Assembly (NCBI GenBank): GCA_025201705.1
Contig: MU616658.1
Location: 1-63,904 of the forward strand
Direction: 5' to 3'
Source: Dissophora ornata
Taxonomy: Eukaryota; Mortierellomycota; Mortierellomycetes; Mortierellales; Mortierellaceae
DNA: 63,904 bases
Position numbers and translations under genes: made by a program. Below, piece by piece: positions 21,688 to 33,760 of the stretch (its first letter is position 1; each line of letters begins with the position of its first letter). Under the pieces are notes generated by a model. That model had not been told where the DNA came from. It was given only the letters and a program-made list of their open reading frames with translations, and searched no databases.

Positions 21688-24600
21688 ATGAACATTACTG
21701 AGAAGCCCACCGGCATTTCCATGACTGACACTCCGCGACTGCCCGTCCCTCCTTCCGCCACTGTTGCTCCGGCAAGCGAGTATTACACCAATACCAATGC
21801 AAACTATTTCGCTCGCCACCGCTCCATCAGCATCGTAAGTATCCCTACTATGAATGTTATCCTTGCTCAGTTAAGAGAGTCAAGAAGACCAAACACTTTG
21901 TCCGAATCAGTGTCCCACTGCGTCCACAAAAGAAAGCGAGGTTGCTCCCTGATCCCTCCTCCTTGGACCCTCTCGAGCGATCTACAAGAGCTCGAGCTTC
22001 ATTGGGAGCGAATAAATTGTGCAAGAGAAAAATAGCGAAATAGCGAGATCGGTGATCTGAGGGGAGGTGTCTTCCTTGCCTTCAAAAAGGAGTGCAGACA
22101 GATGCTCGTGCTGTCTTTTCAAAAATCGTTGTTCGAGCTGTTGTAATCATGCAGGGCCTATCTTCGTTTATGCCCTCCTTTCGTTGCCCCTCCTAATGCA
22201 TCTCAACCTGGGCAGGCATGATGGTGCGTTGTGCAGTATTCGGGGGAAAAAAAGACGCTCTAACCCGTCCTATCTTTCCGATTTTATTGTCTTCTTCTTC
22301 TGTGTGTCATTGCAATTCGGTCTTACCGATGATAGTCTAGCAAGGCTGCAAGCCAGACCACAGAGAATGCAGCCAATCCAATGGACGACACTGGTCCCAC
22401 AAAGTACAGGCGGCAGCGGAGGGGGTCGCATGGTAGGTAGACACAACCTTCCACCCAATAATTGCACGGTGGAACAGCGGTGGTCAGATCTATGAAACAC
22501 GTCCAATTTCCGCACTCGCACACGCGTATTCACGAGCAAAGTACTAAGGACTGCTCGCCTGCCCTCGTACCAAAATAGACGACAAAGCCTGCAAACCCAG
22601 ACGCTTTCTTATCGACGTGGAGGAGACACAGCGATTGATCTTGGAGCAGGAAGACACCGACGGCGACTTCCAGATCACGGTCAATGACATTGGCCCAAAG
22701 GTGATCACGCTCGGAACAGCAGATTCGGCAGGATTCAACAAGTACGACATCCGTGGTACATACATGCTCAGCAACCTGTTGCAGGAGCTCTCGCTGGCGC
22801 AGGACTATGGCCGTAAGTATGTCGTCTTGGATGAGGCGCGCCTGAACGAGAATCCTGTCGATCGGCTATCGCGCATGATCAGACACCACTTCTGGGATGG
22901 CCTCACTCGACGCATCGACGCCGAGGGACTCGAGATGATCTCTAATGACCCCAAGAGCCGGTCCAAAAACACTTCTCCCAGGATTTATATCCCCTATGGC
23001 GAGGATGAAGTGTTCCAATATTACAAGAATGTGAAGATTGCCAAACCGAGTCTTCACCTTCAAGTCGAGCAGTTGCCCAAGGATATTACCGCAATATATG
23101 TTCAATCGATCAATGATAAGCCAGGCATTCTCGCATTGGCCATGACCAAGAATGTGGACGAAGAGGGCCACGAGACTCTGAAGGGTGTGCCTTTTGTGGT
23201 TCCTGGAGGTCGCTTCAACGAGATGTACGGCTGGGACTCTTACTTTGAATCGCTTGGTTTACTGGTGGATGGCCGTTTGGAGTTGGCCAAGGGCATGGTT
23301 GATAACTTTGTGTATGAGATCCAGCACTACGGCAAGATCTTGAACGCCAACCGCAGCTACTACTTGACTAGAACACAGCCCCCCTTCTTGACGGACATGA
23401 TGCTCAAGGTCTATGACCGACTCCCTCTCAGCCTAGAGGCAGAGAATAGGCAATGGCTTGCTGTTGTACTGACCGCTGCCATCAAGGAATACTTTACGGT
23501 GTGGATGTCAGTACCACGCTATGATCCCGTTTCTGGTCTATCACGGTTTTATAGCGAAGGTATCGGAATGCCGCCCGAGACAGAGGCAACTCACTTTGAC
23601 CATGTTATCAAGCCATTTGCAGACGCGATGGGTATGTCGATTGAGGACTACAGCAAGAAGTACAACGAGGGTATTGTCATAGAGCCGGTCTTAGACACGT
23701 ATTTCAAGCACGACCGCGCCGTTCGGGAGTCTGGACACGACACAACATACCGGCTAGACAACTGCTGTGCAGATATCGCAACGGTGGATTTGGCTGCGTT
23801 GTTGTACAAATACGAGATGGACATTGCCGAAACAATCCAGACTATCTTTGGAGACTCGTTTGAGACGCCATTTTTTGAGAGTTTCGAGACTCTGAACACG
23901 CCCAAGAAGGAGCAGCCGCAGACTGTAGTTCACACAGCTGCTGAATGGCTTGAGCGGGCACGCATTCGCCAGGACAAGTTGAACCACTACTGCTGGAACG
24001 AGGAACGCGGCATGTTTTTCGACTATGACACCCGATTGAAGACTATGGGAACGTATGAGAGTGTCACAACCTTCTATACCATGTGGGCTGGATGCGCCGA
24101 TCGCGACAAGGCCGAGAGAATGATGTAAGTATTATGCGAAAATGAACATTACATCTGAAGAGACATCATTTCTCTTCCTGAATAACCATTCTCACACGAC
24201 TGGCACTGAAATAGGGCTGTTGCGTTGCCCCTCTTCGAGGTGACCGGAGGACTAGTATGTGGTACAGAGTCATCGCGCGGCTATATCTCCCTCGCGCGTC
24301 CTAACCGTCAGTGGGACTTCCCGTTCGGGTGGGCGCCTCACCAGATCATCTCCTGGATCGGCTTCGAGCGCTACGGGTTCTTGGAGGATACCAAACGCAT
24401 TTGCTACCGGTGGCTGTACACGTAAGCTTCAAAAATATCCACTTTATATGCATCATGTTTTAATGCACCTGTCGGAGACATGCCCACATTTTTTTTTTTT
24501 CCTTTCCAGTATCACAAAAGCCTTTGTAGACTTTAACGGTGTCGTCCCAGAGAAGTTTGACGTTGTGAATTTGACACATAAGGTCCAGGTCGAGTACGGA

Positions 24601-24846
24601 AACGTCGGTACAGACTTCAAATTCATCCCACGCGAGGGATTTGGGTGGATGAATGCCAGTTACCAGGTTGGATTAGGCTACATGGACCGAGGACTGCGAC
24701 GGGCGCTGGGCGCAGTCTCGGATCCGTGCCACGTGTTCGCGTCGCGAGAGCTAGAGCTGAGGAAGAAGAAGGCACTCAACAATCCAAGTATTGTCACAGA
24801 GCTGCCAGATGTCACCACGCGTCTGCTCCGACCTCATCCGATGTAG
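21688..24846 (+). CDS. NTH1: Neutral trehalase (GH37)
   Basis: Five exons: 21688-21834, 22345-22432, 22579-24124, 24215-24421, 24510-24846, giving 774 residues. The enzyme hydrolyses cytosolic trehalose to two glucose molecules. Both trehalase signatures are present: PGGRFNEMYGWDSYF near residue 286 and QWDFPFGWAP near 625. A calcium-binding loop of the neutral type (DTDGDFQITVNDIGP) begins near 104. Exon 2 (88 nt) encodes YRRQRRGSHDD, a protein kinase A consensus with the target Ser near residue 77, joined in phase to DKACKPRRFLIDV. cAMP/PKA activation and 14-3-3 binding are known for yeast Nth1 and inferred here. The first intron is long (510 nt). Confidence 0.95.
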
Positions 24847-25022
24847 AGAGATTAAAGAGAGAAGAATAAAGAGGGACTCTTCTGTGCAATGTAGCCTCAA
24901 TCTTTGGTTTTTTCTGCATACGTGTCGTCAATTAATATCACAGGCTGTGTGGCGCATTGTGGTTCTATTCTATCTTTATTCTTGCATACGGTACGGCAAT
25001 TGGCTGCCGTGTATTCTCCCCT

Positions 25023-26407
25023 CTACTGTCTCTTCTTTCCTGACGAACCTTGGGCTGCAGCCTGTGAGCTGCTGCCTCCTCCAGTCGAGAACTTTGCAAG
25101 CGTGGCTGCGATATCGGGCATCTCAAAGTTGGGCATCTGAGTAGCGTCCTGCATTCCCTGAATCTCCTCCATAGCCTCGGGATCTATTCAATTGAATCAA
25201 GTGAAAGAGTTTACTTGTCAGTGAAAGACTGTATGGAATTGCCGGTTTTTAAGATCATAATATCCTTGTGACATACCCATATTAGCCATCAGCTTAGGCA
25301 TGACGAACAGCTATGAATAAACAGGAGTAGAATAGTGCGGTAAAGAGATTTGTATCAGAAGCGGCGTTATACAAAGACATTATCAAAGTTTCCTTAATCT
25401 CGCGAAGCTGGGTTACCATCACGACACTGAAGCCCATCATGAGCATCATTGGGTTGGCCAACAAGTGCGACAACTTGAAGCCTTCGCGAGGCTGTTGGAA
25501 AGCAGTGAATTTATGGAGATAGCGTTAGCAACCAGAGGTACTTCCCACGCGATATCATACATTACACTAAACATGCTAAAAGCTTACAATAAAGAAAGAT
25601 GCAGGTGCGCGAGGAGCCAAGGTGAGAGGGAACTGCAAGACATTATCGTTGTTAGACCAGTCGGATCCTAGGTTGACCAAGTATGCCCTAGGTTCCTTCT
25701 CAGTGACGATCAGCTTGACCTATCAATATCCATTGTCAATAATCGATGAATTGTTGAATAAGCCATTGAACATCACTGATGTTTTCCCGCTTTCCATCAC
25801 GTAGTTTAGAGTGCCAAAAAAGGACATACGGTTGGGTAAATGTACTGAGGGCTCTGGACTTCAAGCAAGTAACTTCCTTCGGGAACATTGGGGCTAAGAG
25901 AATAGACACAGTGATATGTCAGCGGAAGGATCTCATTTGCAAATACTTGTTTACTTATTCCCCACCAAACTTACAAGACGAATTTCCCATCCTTGGTGAT
26001 CATGGTCGAGTATTGGCCCCCACTGAGGACGACGCGGGTCTTGGTAGAAAGGTCTAATCAAGGATGTCATGGGCGATTGGTGAGGATTGTGCTGCTACAA
26101 TCTTCAAGCACAGGTCGTTGAAAGCTTCTGAACTCCAAGAAGGGCCTGCCTACCTCGAGGATGAGAGTTCTCGCCATGGCCAATGATGGCTCCGGAGACC
26201 TGTGCAGCTGAGACTGTGGTGGCGGATAAGCTGAGCGCCATATAATTAGAGAGTAAAAGGGGATCTGTCAGTTGCCGAGATGCTCGTCAAGCCCACGTCC
26301 AGTTCCTGAAAACGATGAAGTCGAAACTCTGGTGAATCCAAGTACCTGATGAGAGCAGCGATCGCGGCAGCAAAGGCGACGACGCGGCGATTAAAGATGC
26401 TCTTCAT
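25023..26407 (-). CDS. EMC7: ER membrane protein complex subunit 7 (EMC7)
   Basis: Eight short exons: 26346-26407, 26154-26230, 25975-26053, 25830-25893, 25588-25719, 25417-25491, 25277-25310, 25023-25183, giving 227 residues. No exon is longer than 161 nt, so no single ORF reveals the gene. A signal peptide (about 1-25) is followed by a lumenal beta-sandwich (VSGAIIGHGE; TRVVLSGGQYSTMITKDGKF; VPEGSYLLEVQSPQYIYP). A single membrane helix (MMLMMGFSVVM, then LFVMPKLMANMDPEAMEE) and a Ser/Gln-rich cytosolic tail complete it. EMC inserts tail-anchored and multipass proteins into the ER membrane. The gene is convergent with trehalase (176 bases between stops) and divergent from the DHHC gene. Confidence 0.9.
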
Positions 26408-27126
26408 AGTGCTGTCTGTTTTAGTGTGTTGGTCGGTCCTGTCGATGGTGATGAAGAGATCTTGAGGTCAATGCGACCAGATGATAACTGCTGGCTGGTG
26501 CAGTCACGTACAAGCCTGAGTCGCGTAGTTTCAGATCCCTCGGGGGCGAGATGCATGCAAGGAAGCAGAGAATGCATTTCCTTGGCCCTTACACACCTGG
26601 TCTCCCTCTGCCAATTCGCTCTTTTCCATCCTCGCCATGGATGATCCTCGTCCCCCTTCTCTCCCCCCACACTCGCTGCCGGATGCTGTAGCATGCCGAC
26701 ACCGATCATATCCTATCCCAGACCACGACAGGACGGGGGCACCTCACGTGATCCGCCAGACCAAACTGCGTTTGCCCAACTGTCGATGGAGCGATCAACT
26801 CAAACACGACACAAGCAGGCATGAATGCAAATCTATACAGCAGGGCAATGGATGCATTTGTGCTGACCATGCGACGAGATGATCAGCAACAGGATGTAGA
26901 GAGCTGCCCGAGCATGGCACATGCAGATTTTCGGTTTTTTTTTCCCCTCTTTTGTACAACCAACGGCTCTCTTTTCTTTTTTCTAAGATGTAATATTGCT
27001 GCCATCCTGTTTCCCATCCAATCCCTTGTCTTTACCCTCTCTTCTCATTCTTTCGCTTGTCCTCGTCATCACTCCATCGCTCTCCTCAATTGGCACTGAG
27101 GGCCTCCATTCCTCTCCTCTACGTCC
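26408..27126. promoter_or_regulatory. Divergent promoter region, EMC7 / DHHC gene
   Basis: A 719-base region between two diverging start codons, so it must hold both promoters. The DHHC side becomes pyrimidine-rich after about 26930. No TATA box or coding stretch was found. Confidence 0.5.
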
Positions 27127-29495
27127 ATGACCGCCACCCATCCCCCCACAGACGCAGTCTCAGGCCTGGCGCTTGCACAGGTCACGGACAGAAGACCCGA
27201 CCAGGAGCTGCTCGACTCATCACGGAGAGACATTACCAAAATACCCTCACCTTCCTCTCCTCCTTCTCCTTCCTCTCCTCCTTCTCCTTCCTCTTCTCCT
27301 TCTCCTTCCTCTTCTTCCACTCCTCCTCTCCCTCCCTCGCCCTCTGCTTCCTCTCCGCCACTTCAAAGGGCCCAAGATCCGTCAGCATGGATCAGCAATG
27401 ACATATCGACGACACAGGCGCAAGACACTAGTGATAATGTAGTGGTCGACGAAGACAACAATCCGATATCATTGGGGTTTCCTGTCCGCTCTCCGGACAG
27501 CGATCCATCATCCATCCAAACTATTTTATCTGCATCTGGCTATAGCCCTGGGCTGAGTCGTGAGGAGGATGAGGCGGAATACTTGGACTATCTACTAAAG
27601 GGACGGAGCCGTGCCTCAACGGGGCACTTTGGAGACTTTGGCCCAAACAATTTTTCTTTGGCGCCCGAGAACAACTCTAGTGGCAATAGCAGTCTTGCTG
27701 CCGGGCGGCCCACAACGTCAAATCCAAGGACATCGATATCGCTACGGCAGGCGGCCTCATCAAGCGGCAGCAGCCATTCATCAGAGATGCTACCTCTATC
27801 AGAGTTCTTGTCACAACCCATGGAAAGCTCTAATGGGGCGAGCTCTGCTTACGAAGGTGCTAACAATAGGATGGAGACTATACCAGAGTTGAATTTCCAT
27901 CTATATAGCCCTCCCACGACAACGCCCCCACCGGTCTTGCTGCTATCCAACCAAACAGGACGCATTCCAATAACCACCGCATCCGGCGAATTTTCAGGCT
28001 TTCAGCAATCCACACCGCTACGAAATGATGTCAAATATGGTGGTCATTCGAGAATGTCGATGCTGGAACACGACGGTGGGGCCACGTCTAGCAATAGCCA
28101 CGAAACACAGCCAACAATCACTGGCAGTGGGGTTGCCGCCAATGGTCAGGATGAAGACGACTCCTTGAACCAAGGAAAGCCTATCCGGAACTACAAAGTA
28201 TATCCAGGGCGGAATGTCTTTTTGTGCGGTGGACGCATCATGACTAGCCGTGATTTCCCTGCGTTTATTGTGGCCATCTTGTTGCTCCTCGTGCCCACAG
28301 GGCTGTTCTATGGCTTCACGTAAGTTACTCCTCGATATCCGCTTGAAGCACACTTGATTGGAGGGCGACTGCATTTGCTGAAGGCGTCTCGTTTTTGTTC
28401 GACTTGGGCTATAGGTCTCCGTATTTGTGGCACAGGCTTAGCCCAGCTGCGCCCATCGTGCACGCATACATCTTCATCATAACGTTCTCATCAATGCTCA
28501 AAACCTCGTGGACTGATCCTGGAGTGATCCCCCGAGGTATTGATGGTGACCCACCGGTTGACCCGCCTCTGGAGCTTGATGTTAACTCGACCTCGTACTA
28601 TCCGCCTCGGAGTCTACCGCGGCTAAAGGTGATTCAGGTCGGGACCTACACAGTTCGGCTGAAGTACTGCGATACCTGTATGATATACCGGCCTCCTCGA
28701 TGCAGTCACTGTCGTCAATGCGACAATTGTGTTGGTAAGGATTCGTCGTGAACAAAGTTGTGACTTGTACCGCCGCTGCTCACATGGACCTCAGCTGACG
28801 CAAGGATCTTGATGGTTTCTAGAGGATGAGGACCATCATTGTGTATGGCTCAACAACTGCATTGGTCGGAGAAACTATCGATACTTTCTGATTTTTGTCA
28901 CAACAGCGTCTCTGTATGGGCTATTCACATCGGCACTGTGTTTGACCCATCTGCTGTTGCTGTACCATGACCGGAAGGATATTGTGGGAAGTGAGTCTTT
29001 TCAATCTAGCGCTCTTGCAAAGGCACCCGTGTCGGTCTTGGTCATGATATATTCTTTTGTCATGGCCCTGGCAGTGGGCTCGTTGGCGACATATCATTTT
29101 TGGCTCGCAACTAAGAATCGAACAACCCATGAGCAGGTACGGTATACAGCGTTGCTGTCGCTGTTGATCTCATTGCCGCCTTTAATTGCTGCTGTTGGTG
29201 TTAACGATATCGAGATTTTCGCCTCTCTACCTCATTTTATATTTGTCCATTTGACAATTGAACCAATAGCTGAGTGCATCCTTGATGGCGCCCTATGAGG
29301 TAGACCATCCGTTTGACCAAGGCAATATTTTTAGAAACTGTGCGGCCGTTCTCTTCAAGCCGCCAACGCGGAGGTATGCCTTTGTGAGAGGGATAGCTGG
29401 GCCTTTTCATGAACGGAAGAAGCAATTTAAACTGAACCATTCTTCTAATCTGTCATGATAGTTATATCCGGAGGAGAGACTACACGATTGCGTAA
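27127..29495 (+). CDS. DHHC-type protein S-palmitoyltransferase
   Basis: Five exons: 27127-28319, 28415-28734, 28823-29136, 29270-29373, 29462-29495, giving 654 residues. About 370 N-terminal residues are disordered and Ser/Pro-rich, including a tandem Ser-Pro tract (27241-27345). Four membrane helices follow, with the cysteine-rich catalytic domain between the second and third: KYCDTCMIYRPPRCSHC, then EDEDHHCVWLNNCIGRRNYR, where the DHHC cysteine is the acyl acceptor. Downstream are TTHEQ (the TTxE motif) and HPFDQGNIFRN. The enzyme would palmitoylate membrane proteins at the ER or Golgi. It is Erf2/ZDHHC-like, but the paralogue cannot be fixed. The last exon is only 34 nt. Confidence 0.92.
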
Positions 29496-29833
29496 TACTT
29501 TCAAGCATCCCATGGGCGACTGAAAACATAGCAATAATCTTGTAGCTACACTAATGTATTTTTAAAGCGCCACCAAGTTAGCAAATGGGATTAGTAGAAC
29601 AGTCACATTTTTCTTCGAGAGTCCGCGTTGGAATGTGTGCAAAAAAAACAACAAAACACGCTGCCATTATCCACAACTTTTATTCTTTTTCCTCTTCGCC
29701 ATACCTTTTTTTTAACACGTTTTATTCACTGGTCACATTGTCACAATAATGCCGCTGGCTGGAGGGAAGCATTGGGCCATGCGAGCTAGTCTGATTTGAA
29801 ATCTTGAAGAGAACGCCCTCTTCAGGCTCGTCC

Positions 29834-31725
29834 TTAGCAGATTGATATGCCTGCCAACCCGTTCGTTGGTTGGGGGGTGAATGACTTATGAGTGTTGGCC
29901 CGTGGTTGGTCAACGCCTGCTACAAGCAGTGTCCTCGTTCCGAGGACAATGGGGAATTCGAGCTGGCTGGTTTGGAGTCGTGAGGACGTCCTTGTGGTCC
30001 TTGTGACTCTTCGATCCTTGCACAAATTGCATGTGTGCTAGGAGGATATGAATTCCTGATCAATAAAGCTTGTAACAGACTTATTTGCTGATGCGATATA
30101 AGACGCCAGCAATAGAGCCAATGCTTCGAGGTGCTTGTTCAAGACTTTGTTGCCAATGACTGGAATGGACAATTGGTCTTCAGGGTAAAGTGACAAAATG
30201 TTGTCAAGTACTTTGGCGACCTTGCCCAAATCAACACATCGTCCTCGCGATTCCACCACAGCCTGCTTCGTCAGCATGGCAGCCGTCCCAATCTTGATGA
30301 CCATATTCGCAACTATGCGAAAGATCTTTGACGCTGCAACCCCATCTCCATTATGGGCTTGATCAAAAGATGCAAGGCTGAATACAGTATAAGGTTGGTG
30401 CGGGTGGCTCGCAGCAAAGTCACTTGAGGCACGAAAAGGTAGTATGTTGACGGATCATCAAAGCTGGTTTTTACTTGTCTCAGTTGGCATATCAAGTCGC
30501 TCGTGGAGACAGACCATGCATCCACATCATCTGCTAATGATAACGCGGCACGCACAGACTCGACATCCAAGTAAATCTTGGTCGCCAAAGAATCTTGGAT
30601 ACTGGATAGCAGAAAGGACAACGTTGACGCACCAATGGAAGCCTTCCTCTTGGTATCCAACCGCAATGATGAAGTGACAAGTGCGTTGAACGATCTTGTA
30701 CCCAACAACAGTTGCTTTACCCCTTCGCGTGAGGACAAAGTTTTAGGCCACACGTTTAGATATGGCGTCTTCATCGAGGGCGGCAAAGATGTTTCCAGCG
30801 GCTGGCCCTTTTGGACGACAAATGATTCCCGATGAATATCAACCATCTTTGTACGGCCGTAAACCTCGACGGTATTTGCAATGACAGCTTGATGCCGTTT
30901 AGTGTTGAAGAAAATACAACCAGCCAGAGCTCTTGCGCAAGCATATCGAATGTGTGGTGAGAATTCCCAGTCTTGATTGAACAATTCGCACAAGTCGGCA
31001 TCGAGTTCAACAAATTTGCGGCGTCCCAACAAGGCTTTGTAGGGAGACACTGACAATACATACTCCAAACCTGGAGTCAAGACAGATGAGCATGAGCATG
31101 AGGTGGCCGCTTCCTCATCCAAGCGCTTCCTCTTCATGGTGTGAGGTGTCAAACAAGCGGTGACTTGCCCAGCAGTAGACAACTTGGCAATTACCGAGGC
31201 ATGAGCAAGAGCATTTTGCTCTATTCCAAGTTCGTCCTTCAGAGCAAAGGGTTCCAATTCCAGTGCAGCAATGATATCCAATGTCCTCTGTTATTCGGCG
31301 GGAGCCGCTTCATTTTGACGGCAGCTGTAGAGCACCGCCTCACGGTGTGGACGCATCATCAACAATGGACCACTTCTGGGTGGTGGTGGAACAGGGACAC
31401 GGCTAGGCATTGTTCGGACGGGCAACAAATCAGGCTCTGGCAGCTCTTCCTCTTCGTGAACATCCGTGGCCTTTGTGGTACAGACCTGGCTGAGCAAATG
31501 TCTGCGGCCTCCTGACTTTGTCTGCAAGGTTCCCGCACACAGCGGACACTTGACAACGCCGTCGACTCTCACCATAACATGCTTCTCTTTTGATCCATCA
31601 TCCCTGACAACTGTGACAACAAAAGATGTGCAGTGACTTTCCCGTTCATGGCTGCGAGGCTACTCTAATGTTTCGAAAACTTCTACAGGACTGCAGACAG
31701 TGCAGGTTGGTGGATGTGCTGACAT
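29834..31725 (-). pseudogene. Interrupted gene of unknown family with Cys-pair motifs
   Basis: One reading frame continues from ATG 31725 but is broken by in-frame TAG (31660-31662), TAA (31291-31293) and, after a frameshift at a four-G run (30340-30343), TAG (30038-30040). Between breaks it stays open and protein-like; the longest part, 30313-31290, is about 325 codons. Visible motifs are TCTVC near the start, CPLC after the first stop, a Glu-rich then Pro-rich linker, a KRKR patch, a Leu/Ala-rich helical core, and HTCNLC after the last stop. The Cys pairs suggest zinc binding. I do not recognise the family. No standard donor sites explain the stops as introns. It is either an inactivated gene or one with sequencing errors. 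Confidence 0.6.
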
Positions 31726-31770
31726 TGTCAAGGAGTCTGGTATGAGTGAGCTGCTTGCACAATAAGATCA

Positions 31771-31899
31771 GGGCGATGGGCGAGTGATGGGCGATGGGCG
31801 AGTGATGGGCGATGGGCGAGTGATGATGGGCGAGTGATGAGCGATGGGCGAGTGATGATGGGCGAGTGATGGGCGAGTAATGGGCGATGGGCGAGTGAT
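31771..31899. repeat. Minisatellite, GATGGGCGAGT family
   Basis: About ten imperfect units combining GATGGGCGAGT and GATGGGC lie head to tail, with extra GAT insertions. The array sits 46 bases upstream of the interrupted gene's ATG and about 370 bases from the 28S fragment. Unit lengths vary and there are no spacers, so this is not a CRISPR array. Confidence 0.95.
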
Positions 31900-32267
31900 T
31901 CTTCCTTTTTCCGTACACAGACCGTGGAACAAAGTCTTTGTTCTGGAAACGAGCACCCCTTGGGGCACCATCGAATCCGACACAGACGCGCAATTTGCCC
32001 ACACACATCTGAGTACCCCTAAAGCCACACTGCACCGAAATGACAAAGGGGCCAGCTGGCAAGTTCGTTTTTGATGGAAATGGATCCCATTCGCTTTCTA
32101 TAGCCTCAGTCACATTACCCTTTCCCCTTCTCCTTGCTCCTCCTAACCCGCCCAGAGTTGCACACAATTGCAGATCATGGCAACCTGAACAGTGTCCCTG
32201 CAGACAGTTGGGTACCCCTGATGCGACCCGCAATCAGAAAGATAAAAAGAGAGATGTGTTCATAGGA
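31900..32267. other. Unassigned sequence between the minisatellite and the 28S fragment
   Basis: No coding signal. Two related blocks, each with GGGTACCCC- or GAGTACCCCT-like cores, occur near 32010 and 32210. This could be old sequence downstream of the 28S gene, but that is not established. Confidence 0.35.
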
Positions 32268-32664
32268 ACAAATCTATAGAACAATGGGCTTAATCTCAGC
32301 AGATCGTAGCAACAAGGCTACTCTACTGCTTACAATACCCCGTTCAATAAAAGTCCTCTGCAATGGATTTATCCTGGCAATATTTCAAATTAACATTAGC
32401 AAGAGCATCATGAAGCTTTTCCGCTCCACAAGGCCACCCTGCGTAATATGATCCTGGACCCGAAGGTCTATTCGTATTCAACTAAAAATGGCCAAGGCGG
32501 TAATCGTCGCGTTCTAGCACGGATTCTGACTTGGAGGCGTTCAGCCATAATCCAACGGATGATAGCTTCGGGCCATAGCCTGCTCAGGCAAGACCAAATA
32601 CCAATTATCCGAATGAACGGTTCCTCTCGTACTAAGTTCAATTACTATTGCAACAACATTTCAT

Positions 32665-32719
<55 letters not shown>

Positions 32720-32822
32720 ATTTGTGGGTGAACAATCCAACGCTTGATGAATTCTGCTTCAAAAAGCAGCGTCGCTACGAACGCTTGGCTGCCACAAGCC
32801 AGTTATTCCTACTGGTTTTCAC
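32268..32822 (-). pseudogene. 3' fragment of nuclear 28S (LSU) rRNA, damaged
   Basis: Read on the minus strand, this matches the last 550 or so bases of fungal 28S rRNA. It starts near the peptidyl-transferase strand ATAACTGGCTTGTGGCAG and includes the sarcin-ricin loop AGTACGAGAGGAACC. It ends in CTGCTGAGATTAAGCC followed by the usual GATTTGT terminus. A block of about 32 nearly invariant bases is missing at 32760/32761, between the TGCTTTTTG and AAGCAGAATTC motifs. The strand before ATAACTGG also differs at normally invariant positions. Upstream of 32823 the similarity stops. It is therefore a non-functional fragment outside the rDNA array, not a working gene. Confidence 0.85.
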
Positions 32823-33760
32823 AACTTCTTTTTGACAAAATTGCTTTTTTGAATTTTTTTACTATGAAACGTTATCTGAAAATTGACTAGCTGTGAGAAC
32901 TTTGAATTACAAACCGAGCGGTACCAGAATCAGGCCCTAGGATGCAGTATTGCAAGAGCTTATGCTTGATTCAAGTGCCGGTTGGCATTTGTTGACAGGT
33001 TTTTTGAAAAGAAAACCGAGTATTCCTCGACGTGTTGCCGTCTTTTAACTCCCCTCTATGCCATTAATACATGCAAATAGTGAATGGTAACAAAATATAA
33101 CTACTTTCATCGCGAATGGTCAAGAAATGGTGGAGTTTTACTCAGTAGCATGTCATGAAAACCGGTACTTTATGCCGAAGTAGCGACTTTCTACATAGGC
33201 GTGATACTGCTTCCGCGATGTAAAACCCATGTATGACACGCGTTTCGTGTTCTCCGTTGATACGTCCAATTAGTGATAGTGAAGCTCGTTATTCTTATAC
33301 ATATCAACGCATTTCCTCTAGTCATCCAAGCTAATCTTTTACTCTAGAACACGTTCAAATCACTGTACCAACCAATAACTCCACCTAATTTTATATGAAA
33401 CATCTCTAGACCTCAGGAAATATTAGCAATGATATTCTCTGCAAGTTCCAACAGGAACTGGGGTGTTCTGACAAGTATTGGTAGACTTTACTATGTGGGA
33501 TATTGTTCTATGCTCGGCCTCTTTATATCATGCACCAGAAAGACTTATTTCCCTTCTGCTGAAATTCGTGACGGTTCTCAGACACAAAAGGACACCTTTT
33601 TCTTCTCCGGGGCGATTTTGTGGGCGCTGAGATGCCACGATGCAATCGCATGAATGTCCCCTCCCTCCACCTCATTCCTCAACGACAAACTTGACTTCAT
33701 CGAGGATAACGCACGAGCAGGAAAGGACAGGATACATTTTTAAAAAAAGACACGGTTTCA
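32823..33760. other. AT-rich unassigned sequence
   Basis: No rRNA similarity, ORF or repeat could be supported. The composition is more AT-rich than the surrounding genes. The right end, from about 33650, should hold the DSC3 promoter. The 5' border with the rRNA fragment is abrupt. Confidence 0.4.

Noticed and set aside
31291..31450. Short introns that would remove the TAA at 31291
   Set aside because: The acceptor AACAG fits, but no GTRNGT donor in a compatible phase exists nearby. Candidates would be under 50 nt with poor donors.
29834..31725. Reassigned genetic code (TAA/TAG read as glutamine)
   Set aside because: The other genes in the window end properly at TAA, TAG or TGA at the expected family length, and the interrupted gene also needs a frameshift. 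Decay or error is simpler.
31771..31899. CRISPR-like array
   Set aside because: Units are contiguous, of variable length and without unique spacers, in a eukaryotic genome. It is a minisatellite.
32268..32822. Functional rRNA gene
   Set aside because: Only the 3' end is present, a nearly invariant block is missing, and conserved catalytic-centre bases are altered.
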